From positions 744,001-808,000 of the forward strand of contig NZ_LT896716.1 of the NCBI RefSeq assembly GCF_900187405.1: 64,000 nucleotides of DNA, written 5' to 3'. The notes under the pieces were generated by a model, which was not told where the DNA came from, did no database searches, and worked only from the letters and a program-made list of their open reading frames with translations. The DNA is from Geobacter sp. DSM 9736. Lineage in GTDB: Bacteria > Desulfobacterota > Desulfuromonadia > Geobacterales > Geobacteraceae. Below, in pieces: positions 9,075-17,071 of this stretch. A program made the translations under genes and the position numbers. Each line of letters begins with the position of its first letter. Within the stretch, counting starts at the first letter, position 1.

Positions 9075-10019
9075 ATGCCATATGCCGAGCCGGGAAAAAC
9101 AAAATTCCAGATTGATCTCCGTAGGCATCTGCGCGATCAGGACATATGTGACAATCTTGTACATCTGATCTGTGAAATTGCAGAGGCGAGCAAATACGTG
9201 ATCAACGCGGTGAGAACCGGGGATCTCGGCGTCGCTGGTACCTCAAATCTTTATGGTGAGGAGCAACTGGCCCTTGACGTACTGTCGGATCGCATAATAA
9301 GGAAGCGTCTCATTCATTCAGGGGTGGTCTGCAACATTGCGTCGGAGGAAATGGAGCAGATCTATGAGGTCAAGGGAAATGCGGACGGCCTTTACTCGGT
9401 GGCATATGATCCGTTGGACGGATCATCTCTCGTGGACGTCAATCTTGCTGTAGGTACCATCGTGTCGATTTACCGGGGGTGCGAACTCCTCCAGGAGGGG
9501 CGTCACCAGGTCGCCGCCATCTACATCCTCTACGGTCCAAGGGTGTCAATGGTTTATTCCGTCGGCAACGGAGTACATGAGTTTACGATGAATCACTTGA
9601 TGGAATACACCCTTACGCGGGAAAATGTCAGGATGAAACCGATGGGAGACATCTATTCTCCCGGCGGTCTGCGGAACAAGTACACTCCCGGGAACGAGAG
9701 CTTCATACGTCACCTGGAGGAGAAGGGGGCGAAGTTGAGATATTCAGGAGGATTCGTCCCTGACATAAATCAGGTGCTTATGAAGGGGAAGGGGCTTTTT
9801 ATGTATCCGGCGCTCAAAGGCTCCCCGAACGGGAAGCTTCGTCTGCTGTTCGAGCTTAATCCCATGGCGTTTCTGGTTGAAAACGCCGGGGGTGCCGCCA
9901 GTAACGGCCGATGCCGAATTCTGGACATCAAGCCGGAGAGTCTTGACCAGCGAGAGCCGGTTTACATAGGATGTAATGATGATGTAAATAAAGCAGTGGA
10001 ATTCGTTGCCAACGGATAA
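9075..10019 (+). CDS. fbp: Fructose-1,6-bisphosphatase class I
   Basis: A 314-residue enzyme of gluconeogenesis that removes the C1 phosphate of fructose-1,6-bisphosphate. The metal and phosphate binding signature YDPLDGSS is intact, followed by VGTIVSIYRG and the C-terminal NPMAFLVENAGGAASNG substrate region. ATG 9075 was selected because GGGAGG ends 8 nt before it; the open frame continues upstream to 8991 without support. An organism that assimilates acetate needs this step. The small acidic Cys protein gene follows after 11 bp, so the two form an operon closed by a terminator at 10328. Confidence 0.95.
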   Translation: MPYAEPGKTKFQIDLRRHLRDQDICDNLVHLICEIAEASKYVINAVRTGDLGVAGTSNLYGEEQLALDVLSDRIIRKRLIHSGVVCNIASEEMEQIYEVKGNADGLYSVAYDPLDGSSLVDVNLAVGTIVSIYRGCELLQEGRHQVAAIYILYGPRVSMVYSVGNGVHEFTMNHLMEYTLTRENVRMKPMGDIYSPGGLRNKYTPGNESFIRHLEEKGAKLRYSGGFVPDINQVLMKGKGLFMYPALKGSPNGKLRLLFELNPMAFLVENAGGAASNGRCRILDIKPESLDQREPVYIGCNDDVNKAVEFVANG

Positions 10020-10030
10020 AGGAAAGGTTC

Positions 10031-10303
10031 ATGGAAAAGGAAGAAAAGAAACCGCAACGGCTGTGTAGCGAGATTCAGCTGTTCGATCTCTGCACGAAAG
10101 ATGTGTGTAATCATCGGGATGGCCGGTACTGCACCAAGGGTGACATCCTCGCAAGGTTCGAGGCCATCAGCGAAGAAGAAGAACGTTCTCCAGAAATGAT
10201 AATGGCTGACGAACTCGATGAAGTCGAAGGCGCTGATGAAATCGGATATGACGAAGCATTCGGTGTCGATGAGTACGGCGAGGAATCAGACGAAGAGTAC
10301 TGA
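10031..10303 (+). CDS. Small acidic protein with a four-Cys N-terminal cluster
   Basis: A 90-residue protein. The N-terminal half holds four Cys (residue 12, then C-x4-C-x7-C in the stretch LCTKDVCNHRDGRYCTKG), a spacing suited to binding zinc or an iron-sulfur cluster. The C-terminal third is extremely acidic (more than half Asp/Glu) and low in complexity. There is no signal peptide. The ribosome site GGAAAGG sits just before the ATG. It lies 11 bp after fbp and is probably cotranscribed. Similar small proteins seem to occur in related genomes, but the function is not known to me. Confidence 0.75.
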   Translation: MEKEEKKPQRLCSEIQLFDLCTKDVCNHRDGRYCTKGDILARFEAISEEEERSPEMIMADELDEVEGADEIGYDEAFGVDEYGEESDEEY

Positions 10304-10327
10304 CATCAGAAATAGTCATGGATGTGT

Positions 10328-10353
10328 AAAAGCCGCTTTTAGAGCGGCTTTTT
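10328..10353 (+). terminator. Terminator of the fbp operon
   Basis: A 10-bp stem AAAAGCCGCT / AGCGGCTTTT with a 5-nt loop and a T run. Confidence 0.9.
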
Positions 10354-10433
10354 GCTTGATGGAGCCGGGCAAACTAAAGGTGCCTTATTCGATGCCGATA
10401 TGAACATGAACTCTCATCGAAACGGGGTGCCTC

Positions 10434-11885
10434 ATGAAACCTAAACTACTCATACTCGATGACGACACGGCAATCTTGCAGATGCTGAAGGCAGTTTTCT
10501 CGGGAGACGATCTGGAGCTCATCCTCGAGAGCGACAGCGACTCCGCCCTCAAACGTGTCATAACCGAGCATCCGAACGCAGCCATTTTCGATATCGGACT
10601 TCCGGTGAAGTCCGGGATCGAGGTCCTGCGGGAAGCGAAGAAGATGGACCCGGCATTGTCGGTGATTGTCGCAACGGGAAACAAAACGACGCAAAATGCT
10701 ATCGAGGCGATGCGCCATGGGGCTTATGATTATGTCACAAAGCCCTTTGATCTCAAGAAGCTTAAGACTCTCGTCTCCAAAGCCGTAGAGTGCAACCTCC
10801 TCAACCGGAAAGTGAGGTTCACTAAAGATCGAGAGCAACTGACTGAATACAGCGCAGAAGAAGATATCATGATCGGTTCATCTCCCGAGATGATCGAAAT
10901 CTGGAAAATGGTGGGTAAAGTCGCTGATTCCGATGCGACGATTCTGATTCAGGGGGAGAGTGGCACTGGGAAGGAACTCCTGGCACGGGCGATTTATGAC
11001 AATTCACGCCGCAGGAATCGTCCCTTTCTTGCGGTGAACTGTGCTGCCATGCCTGAATCTCTTCTGGAGAGCGAACTCTTCGGGCACGAGAAGGGGGCCT
11101 TTACCGATGCTCACTCCCGTCGGATCGGGAAATTCGAGCAGTGCAATGGGGGCACCATCTTCCTGGATGAAATAGGGGAGATGAGTATGGCGAATCAGGG
11201 GAAGCTTCTTAGGGTGCTAGAGAACCAGGAGTTCGAGCGCGTAGGTGGAAACGAGACAATCAAAGTCGACGTGCGTGTCATTGCCGCTACCAACCGCACA
11301 CTCGTAAATTCGATCAAGGAAAAGACGTTCCGGATGGACCTGTTTTATCGGCTCAGGGTCGTCTCTTTTTATCTGCCGCCGCTGCGTGAGAGGGTAGAGG
11401 ACATACCGCTGATGGTTGACCTATTCATCCGCAAGTTTTCCACAAAGTACGGAAAGAAGATCAAGGGAATTGCACCCGACGCTCTCGACATGCTCATCGC
11501 TCACCCATGGGAAGGAAATATCCGCGAGCTTAAGAATGTCATCAACTCCGCAACTGTTTTCTGCAAAGGCGACATTCTGATGCCCGATGACTTCGAATCG
11601 TTTCTTCAGGCGAAGGCAGGTTTCAAGGAGGTCGATCTCGATTCGGCGGGCGAAGACTACTATGCCGTCTTCTGGAACATGCTGGAGCCGGTGTTCGACG
11701 GGATCTGCATGAAGAACAAGGGGGCCATTTACGAGCACATCAACATGGGACTGGAAAAGGCGCTGATACATATGGCGATGGAAAAAAGCAACAACAACCA
11801 GGTTCTGGCTGCCAAGCTGCTCGGTATCAGCAGAAACACCCTGCGAGACCGGCTTGAACGATACAAAATCGGCGCTTCAGCTTAA
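10434..11885 (+). CDS. Sigma-54-dependent response regulator (NtrC family)
   Basis: A 483-residue regulator. The receiver has acidic residues at 9-11, phospho-acceptor Asp53 in FDIGLP and Lys in TKPFD. The AAA+ domain has Walker A GESGTGKE and the sigma-54 contact loop GAFTDA. The C-terminal Fis-type helix-turn-helix reads VLAAKLLGISRNTLRDRL. It opens sigma-54 promoters when phosphorylated. An extended linker of about 60 residues precedes the HTH, compared with a shorter one in NtrC. No histidine kinase lies next to it, so it is an orphan here. The start ATG 10434 is preceded by GGGG only, a moderate ribosome site. Confidence 0.93.
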   Translation: MKPKLLILDDDTAILQMLKAVFSGDDLELILESDSDSALKRVITEHPNAAIFDIGLPVKSGIEVLREAKKMDPALSVIVATGNKTTQNAIEAMRHGAYDYVTKPFDLKKLKTLVSKAVECNLLNRKVRFTKDREQLTEYSAEEDIMIGSSPEMIEIWKMVGKVADSDATILIQGESGTGKELLARAIYDNSRRRNRPFLAVNCAAMPESLLESELFGHEKGAFTDAHSRRIGKFEQCNGGTIFLDEIGEMSMANQGKLLRVLENQEFERVGGNETIKVDVRVIAATNRTLVNSIKEKTFRMDLFYRLRVVSFYLPPLRERVEDIPLMVDLFIRKFSTKYGKKIKGIAPDALDMLIAHPWEGNIRELKNVINSATVFCKGDILMPDDFESFLQAKAGFKEVDLDSAGEDYYAVFWNMLEPVFDGICMKNKGAIYEHINMGLEKALIHMAMEKSNNNQVLAAKLLGISRNTLRDRLERYKIGASA

Positions 11886-11904
11886 CTTCGATTAAAGACT
11901 TAAA

Positions 11905-11937
11905 AAAGGCAGGCTCTCAGGGGGCCTGCCTTTTTTT
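11905..11937 (+). terminator. Bidirectional terminator between convergent genes
   Basis: The stem AAAGGCAGGC / GCCTGCCTTT (10 bp, 9-nt loop) is flanked by A and T runs. It lies between the NtrC-type gene and the leftward gene ending at 11954, so it can serve both. Confidence 0.9.
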
Positions 11938-11953
11938 CTTACATTTGTGCAAC

Positions 11954-12427
11954 TCATGCGGCTTGGCGGTGTATCTTTAATCCACAGAGGTTCATCTCCC
12001 TTTCCAGCTTGTCCTGCGTTATCCCTAGCGCTTTGCAGATCGATTCAGTGTCACTCTTGTAACGATCCATCGCCATGAGGATCAAGGCCTTCTTCAGAGA
12101 GTTTGAAAGCTTGTCAAGAATGTGCGTCTTTGATGTCTCTGAAATGATGGAAAAGAGCGGCTGCAGGTTCTTTTCGAAAAGTTGCGCACTCTCATCGATT
12201 TTTCTGCTGGTATCTCTAGTCATCTTGTTCACCTTGATCATGTTGCTTACGAAATCGTTCATGTGCTCCTGAACGTATCGCAGTGTATCCCAATGGTTAT
12301 CAACAAGCATTACCCTTGATGTGGAAGTTTCCTTCCCTCCACCCATTTTTTCGACCATCACCACTTCCATCATGCGGAATGAATAGTCGCCGTCTCTCTC
12401 AGTAGGAATTACGTATCGGTGTCCCAT
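11954..12427 (-). CDS. Small protein with Fis-like C-terminal HTH
   Basis: A 157-residue protein. ATG 12427 was chosen because GGAAAGGA lies 7 nt upstream; a longer frame to 12475 would overlap the cytochrome gene by 20 bp. The middle is helical, and the last 35 residues (ESICKALGITQDKLEREMN) resemble the Fis/NtrC helix-turn-helix, similar to the C terminus of the NtrC-type protein on the other side. There is no AAA+ or receiver domain. It lies 28 bp downstream of the three-haem cytochrome gene and is probably cotranscribed, so it may be a DNA-binding accessory regulator. The function is inferred only. Confidence 0.65.
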   Translation of the reverse strand: MGHRYVIPTERDGDYSFRMMEVVMVEKMGGGKETSTSRVMLVDNHWDTLRYVQEHMNDFVSNMIKVNKMTRDTSRKIDESAQLFEKNLQPLFSIISETSKTHILDKLSNSLKKALILMAMDRYKSDTESICKALGITQDKLEREMNLCGLKIHRQAA

Positions 12428-12455
12428 ATATGTATCCTTTCCGTCTGCTCCGAAC

Positions 12456-13046
12456 CTAAACCTGATGGCAGGCATAGCAGAGTTTGCTACGTTCTTTATC
12501 TATAGCCAGATGATTTTTCTTCTTGTTAAGAGGGTTGTGACAGGTCAGACAGCCTATTTTGCCGTCAACAAGAACCATGTTGGGGTCCAGTTTTTCCAGG
12601 CGCTTATACTGGGGACTCGCATAGGCATAGCTACCGTAGTCCATACCTATCGGATGGCTCCCAAGGACGCTGTTGAGGTCGATCCTGCGGTTGACACTAT
12701 CGTTTTTATAACGTATCTCGCGCCCAGGAGCATTGATTCCGTCGTGACATGCAATGCAGTCAACTGTAAAGGTATCGAGTTCCATCACTTCACCAGTCCG
12801 GAGTCGGGCTTGAACGGTATTAACGAATATCTCACCGTATGGGGATTCTGATGCTTCTTTGGCCATCCGCAGTTTGTTGATGTAATCCATCTTTTCCTGA
12901 TTGTCTTGAAGTTGTGTAGAGAAGGCGCAGTTTCCGTACTCTTCATCCTGTTGGTCGTCATAGGCCAGCACGGTGCTGCAGCCCAGCAGCAGGGTCGATA
13001 TGACAATCATTGTGAGGTTCTTGTTCCGATATCGCCGTGGTGACAT
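12456..13046 (-). CDS. Three-haem c-type cytochrome, putative lipoprotein
   Basis: A 196-residue exported protein. The N-terminal hydrophobic stretch ends in LLLGCSTV, a lipobox, so it may be lipid-anchored. Three haem c motifs CxxCH are present (CIACH, CLTCH, CYACH), the last only two residues from the C terminus. No recognised catalytic domain is seen; it is probably an electron-transfer protein in the periplasm or outer membrane. It has a good ribosome site (AAGGAG). The downstream HTH gene is likely in the same operon. The 361-bp upstream region is shared with the divergent gene at 13408. Confidence 0.85.
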   Translation of the reverse strand: MSPRRYRNKNLTMIVISTLLLGCSTVLAYDDQQDEEYGNCAFSTQLQDNQEKMDYINKLRMAKEASESPYGEIFVNTVQARLRTGEVMELDTFTVDCIACHDGINAPGREIRYKNDSVNRRIDLNSVLGSHPIGMDYGSYAYASPQYKRLEKLDPNMVLVDGKIGCLTCHNPLNKKKNHLAIDKERSKLCYACHQV

Positions 13047-13407
13047 GCCCTTCTCCTTCCCTATTCTTTTGCTCTTGATGTTACAATACTGATACCAATG
13101 GGAGGCCTCATAGAGGTAAAAGATGAAAGTGGCCGATATCTTTCATTTTAATCTTCAAGATGAAAGGTGCTTAAGGGGTGATTCAGGCAGGGTGTTTTGA
13201 TGGAACTCTGAACATCAAATTTCTGCACATTCGAATAATTGGTGAAATTCCGGACGCTTGGACATAAGGAAGAGATGCTGAACATGGTGGCGAAATTGAA
13301 CAGGGGGAATTCGCTCGAAGGAAGCTTCCAACATTTGTGATGCTATGGTATAAGTACGACCTACCGTGCATGCTGCATGGTGGCTCCATTCCTGGAAGGA
13401 GGACTAG
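13047..13407. promoter_or_regulatory. Divergent intergenic region with small inverted repeats
   Basis: No gene is seen here. ATGAAAG at 13123-13129 and CTTTCAT at 13140-13146 form a 7-bp inverted repeat, and ATCTTCAAGAT at 13151-13161 is a palindrome with a second GATGAAAG just after it. These may be regulator sites for the cytochrome operon. An AAGGAGG ribosome site for the rightward gene is at 13396-13402. No convincing -35/-10 pair was found. Confidence 0.35.
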
Positions 13408-14571
13408 ATGAAAATCCGTCAGATCCGAACCCTGCCATGGCTGTTCATATTATTGATGTTCATACCTACCCACCTCCTGGCGGCTGTTAAATCCACCACC
13501 GGCATCACACAGGGCCAATTTGCGGCTATGCTCGTATCCACATTCCGCTGGGAACAGGCTTTGCCGGATGTACCGCGGGAGGCTGACTATCTTTCCATCC
13601 TTGAAGGACGACGCATATTTCGTATGGAAGCAGAAGAGTATTATGACAAAAGAAAAGATAATGCATCTGTGAAAGAATATCCTCTTTACGGTTCATTTAC
13701 AGGTTCGGGTTGGGTAAGCGGTGTCTCTACCCCCACAACGGTACACTTTCACCTGATACTTCCAAACGAGGGAGACTACATGCTGATCGTCTCCAGCAAA
13801 GGTGAGAGCCAGCAATGGAAAGCGGGAGGAAAGACGTTCTTAGTGAATGCCGGGGACCGTCTAAAGGAGAACGTTGCAGGGACTGTTCATCTGAAGGCGG
13901 GTGCACAGGAGATTTCCGTGGTATTGCCGCCGGAAGGAGCAATAGATTATCTGGTTCTCGAAGCTCCCCCCCTGGCACCGATTTCTCCGCTGAAGGGGTG
14001 GAAGTTCAACGAGCCTGTTACCATGGGAGATGTGGCGGAGGTAGCGGCTTCCCTGCTCGGGTGGGAGGGCCTGCTCCCCGACGACGGGAACAAACCTGTT
14101 GATATGGCAGTAGCGGAGGCAGCCAAGCTTCCCCCTGCGGCGACTACTACGGATGTCCAGTATCTGGGGCCGTTTCATGCAAAACAGTGGGTGCGGGCGG
14201 GGTTTGCGCCCGTATGGCTGCACGTGCCGTTTACAGTCGAGGCACCCGCCGTATACCGTATAAAGCTAAACGCCCTCGGCGAGAGGCTGGCGGTAGAGCT
14301 GGACGGAAACAGAATGGTTAAGGAAGGAAAGCCTTATCTTGACTGGATCGATCTCGGCCTGCACCGTCTTTCCGAAGGAACCCATACAATTGGCATCGAT
14401 CTCGGACCGCGAGGAGGAGCAGACGTGGTAAGGCTGGAGAAGAAGAAATCATCCCCCGCCGATTATCTTGCCGCAACCGGACTGCAGGGAAAACCGTCAG
14501 ACCCCGTCACCAGGGAGCAGGCGGACAAGATACTTACATCCCTGGCGGAACGTTTTACAGAACGAAAGTAA
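13408..14571 (+). CDS. Exported hypothetical protein with duplicated beta-rich domain
   Basis: A 387-residue protein with a clear signal peptide (hydrophobic residues 10-25, cleavage near LLAA). Two similar halves (about 45-195 and 200-380) each carry a segment on length and depth of beta-strands typical of galactose-binding-like folds: SGWVSG...VHFHLILPNEGDYMLIV in the first and QWVRAGFAP...VPFTVEAPAVYRI in the second. No catalytic residues are recognised. It is probably periplasmic or outer-surface, perhaps carbohydrate-binding. It ends 7 bp before comEC and may be cotranscribed with it. Function unknown. Confidence 0.7.
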   Translation: MKIRQIRTLPWLFILLMFIPTHLLAAVKSTTGITQGQFAAMLVSTFRWEQALPDVPREADYLSILEGRRIFRMEAEEYYDKRKDNASVKEYPLYGSFTGSGWVSGVSTPTTVHFHLILPNEGDYMLIVSSKGESQQWKAGGKTFLVNAGDRLKENVAGTVHLKAGAQEISVVLPPEGAIDYLVLEAPPLAPISPLKGWKFNEPVTMGDVAEVAASLLGWEGLLPDDGNKPVDMAVAEAAKLPPAATTTDVQYLGPFHAKQWVRAGFAPVWLHVPFTVEAPAVYRIKLNALGERLAVELDGNRMVKEGKPYLDWIDLGLHRLSEGTHTIGIDLGPRGGADVVRLEKKKSSPADYLAATGLQGKPSDPVTREQADKILTSLAERFTERK

Positions 14572-14578
14572 CCTCCTG

Positions 14579-16969
14579 ATGGAGAGGCCGCTTCTTCTTC
14601 CCCTGCTGTCCGTGATTGCCGGCCTCTCCCTTGCTTCATTCTCGTTTTTCATCCCACCTCTAGTGTCGTTGCCGCTCCTGGTTGTTGGAGTGGCAGCGCT
14701 TTTTCCCAAGAGCCGCGTACCGTTTTCAATAGTGATCTCCCTCCTGTTTCTCCTATGGGGAAACCTTACGCTCATTCCGTTTTTGAACCCCCAGTTGCCG
14801 CCGAGACACATTTCCCATTTCATTACGGATCAGGAGCAGATTGTCGAAGGGGTGGTAGACACCCGCCCGCAACGCACCGAGTACGGAAGCAGACTGTTCA
14901 TTCAGGCTGAGAAAATATGCAGAAGAGACGGTTACTTCCCGGTTTCAGGGCGCCTGCTCGTTACGGTTGAGGAGGGAGGTATACCCTATATTTCCGGCGA
15001 CAGGGTCAGATTTTTTGCACGTTTGCGCGCACCCCGGAACTATGGTCTGCCTGGTGAATACGATTACGTCCGGCATCTCGCCCTACGCGACGTCTTTGTC
15101 ACAGCATTCGTGAAACGACACGACCAGATAATCCTTATGCAGCAGGAGGCGGCGTTTCCCCTTCAGCGTCTTTTAGACCGAGTAGCCGCTCGGATCGGCG
15201 GCTTCTTGGACACTCATGCTCCTCCTGTGGAGGCCGCAGTGCTAAGAGCGCTCCTGATCGGCGAGCAGGGGGCTGTCCCGAGGTCCCTCAATGATGCGTA
15301 TGCACGTAGCGGCGTCAATCATATTCTTTCGATATCCGGTTTTCACATGGGTATCATTGCCCTCGTTTCGTTCCAACTCCTCTTTCAGCTCGCTGCCAGG
15401 TCCGAATATCTGCTCCTTCACTGCAACCTGCGCCGCTTCATACTGCTCAGTACGCTGCCTGTGATGATCTTCTACATGCTGCTGAGCGGCGGAGCTCCAG
15501 CTACACTCCGTTCGGTCATAATGCTTGCTGCTTTAATGTTAGGCCTTGCGCTGGAGAGGCACACCGAGCCGCTCGACTCTTTTGTGCTGGCTGCTTTTAC
15601 CATTCTTCTTCTAACTCCTGCCGCGCTTTTCGACATCTCATTCCAGCTTTCCTTTGCGGCCCTCTGGGGATTGCTGGTGCTTACGCCCATGCTGATGTCT
15701 CCTTTCCATAATCTACAGGAAGGGGCGCCGCGGAGACTCCTTCTTTTTCTTGCGGCTTCTGTGGCGGCTACCGCCGCCACCATGCTTCCCGTCGCTTACT
15801 ACTTTCACAGAGTTTCTCTAGCCGGGTTACTTTCGAACTTTTTCATCGTGCCTCTCATGGGTTATGGTGCCGTGGTTACGGGGTTTCTGGCACTTCCCCT
15901 GATCTGGATCGCGCCTCCGCTTGCTTCATCGCTCGTTACCGTGGCCTCCTTCTTTGTCTGGCTTTCAAACGTGATCATAGGCCGGCTCGCTGCTCTTCCC
16001 GTTATCAACTCTCTTAATCCCACGCTCCCTGTGCTGCTCCTCTTTTTTCTCTTCGGACTAGCGCTGACTTTTCTCAGAGGTTGGGCCAGAACCGCCTGCT
16101 GCACTTTCGCCGGTGGGGCCTGCATCTTTTTTCTCACCGCCGGACATTTTCGTGGCCAGGGAGAGATGCAGATCGCCTTCCTCAGCGTAGGGCAGGGAGA
16201 GGCTACCCTCATCACTCTTCCCGACGGGAAGCACATGCTTATCGATGGCGGAGGGCGGCCTATGGGTGGCTCTTCTGACGGGAGGTCCGTGGGAGAGCGC
16301 CTGCTGGCGCCGGCTCTCCGTTCGCTTGGAGCAAACAAAATTGATTACCTTGTGCTCACTCACCCTCACCCGGACCACACGCAGGGGCTTCTTTACGTTG
16401 CGGAAAACTTTAGTATCGGGGAATTTTGGGAGGGGGAAGCTTCGGTTCCATCTTCCGAGTACCTGGAGCTTAAGCGAATTTTGGAGGTGCGCAGTGTACC
16501 TGCGCGGAGGCTTAATTCTGCTTCGGGAGCTCACCGCCTGGGTGAGGTTCTCATAGAGCCGCTTTCGCCGTCCCCACGTGTGCTCCGGGGGGATATAAAC
16601 GAGGATTCCCTGGTTTTCCGGCTTTCATGCCGCGGCGTCAGCGTGCTTTTCACCGGAGATATCGGTTTCTCCACCGAAGAAAAGCTTCTACTTCGCCCGG
16701 AGCTGCTGAAGTGCACTGTGCTCAAGGTAGCGCACCATGGAAGCAGGCACTCAACCTCGGAGAAGTTTCTGGATGCCGCAGCACCTAAAGCCGCACTGAT
16801 CTCGGCGGGATACCGTAATGTGTTTCATCTTCCCTCTCAGCAGACCGTCGACCGTCTCAGCCGGAAGGGGGTTACCATCTGGCGGACTGATCGTGACGGC
16901 ACCGTATACCTGTCCTGCGACGGCAGCAGCGGCCGGTGGACGCTTGGCGGCACCCGGCAATTTGATTGA
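14579..16969 (+). CDS. comEC: ComEC/Rec2 family DNA uptake channel
   Basis: A 796-residue inner-membrane protein. The N-terminal soluble/OB-like part (DUF4131 type) is followed by the polytopic Competence domain, with the signature around SGFHMGIIAL, and by a C-terminal metallo-beta-lactamase domain with intact LTHPHPDH and a later AHHGS. ComEC carries single-stranded DNA across the inner membrane during natural transformation, and its C-terminal domain is thought to degrade one strand. The start was placed at ATG 14579 because upstream codons overlap the previous gene and give a non-membrane leader. No other com genes are in view. Confidence 0.92.
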   Translation: MERPLLLPLLSVIAGLSLASFSFFIPPLVSLPLLVVGVAALFPKSRVPFSIVISLLFLLWGNLTLIPFLNPQLPPRHISHFITDQEQIVEGVVDTRPQRTEYGSRLFIQAEKICRRDGYFPVSGRLLVTVEEGGIPYISGDRVRFFARLRAPRNYGLPGEYDYVRHLALRDVFVTAFVKRHDQIILMQQEAAFPLQRLLDRVAARIGGFLDTHAPPVEAAVLRALLIGEQGAVPRSLNDAYARSGVNHILSISGFHMGIIALVSFQLLFQLAARSEYLLLHCNLRRFILLSTLPVMIFYMLLSGGAPATLRSVIMLAALMLGLALERHTEPLDSFVLAAFTILLLTPAALFDISFQLSFAALWGLLVLTPMLMSPFHNLQEGAPRRLLLFLAASVAATAATMLPVAYYFHRVSLAGLLSNFFIVPLMGYGAVVTGFLALPLIWIAPPLASSLVTVASFFVWLSNVIIGRLAALPVINSLNPTLPVLLLFFLFGLALTFLRGWARTACCTFAGGACIFFLTAGHFRGQGEMQIAFLSVGQGEATLITLPDGKHMLIDGGGRPMGGSSDGRSVGERLLAPALRSLGANKIDYLVLTHPHPDHTQGLLYVAENFSIGEFWEGEASVPSSEYLELKRILEVRSVPARRLNSASGAHRLGEVLIEPLSPSPRVLRGDINEDSLVFRLSCRGVSVLFTGDIGFSTEEKLLLRPELLKCTVLKVAHHGSRHSTSEKFLDAAAPKAALISAGYRNVFHLPSQQTVDRLSRKGVTIWRTDRDGTVYLSCDGSSGRWTLGGTRQFD

Positions 16970-17004
16970 CACTCCCTCACCCATCTGTTATTTCCATAGC
17001 AGGT

Positions 17005-17031
17005 TTGACGCAGGCACTTTGGTTCTATAAG
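17005..17031 (+). promoter_or_regulatory. Possible promoter of the receiver-GGDEF gene
   Basis: TTGACG at 17005-17010 and TATAAG at 17026-17031 with a 15-bp spacer, slightly short. It would drive the GGDEF-hisS unit. Confidence 0.35.
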
Positions 17032-17071
17032 CTTGTATAGCCGCTTCACCAGCCGATTCATGGAGTCTTCT

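Noticed and set aside
14468-14578. Upstream extension of comEC
   Set aside because: Overlaps the previous gene by 104 bp and gives a non-family leader without a ribosome site.
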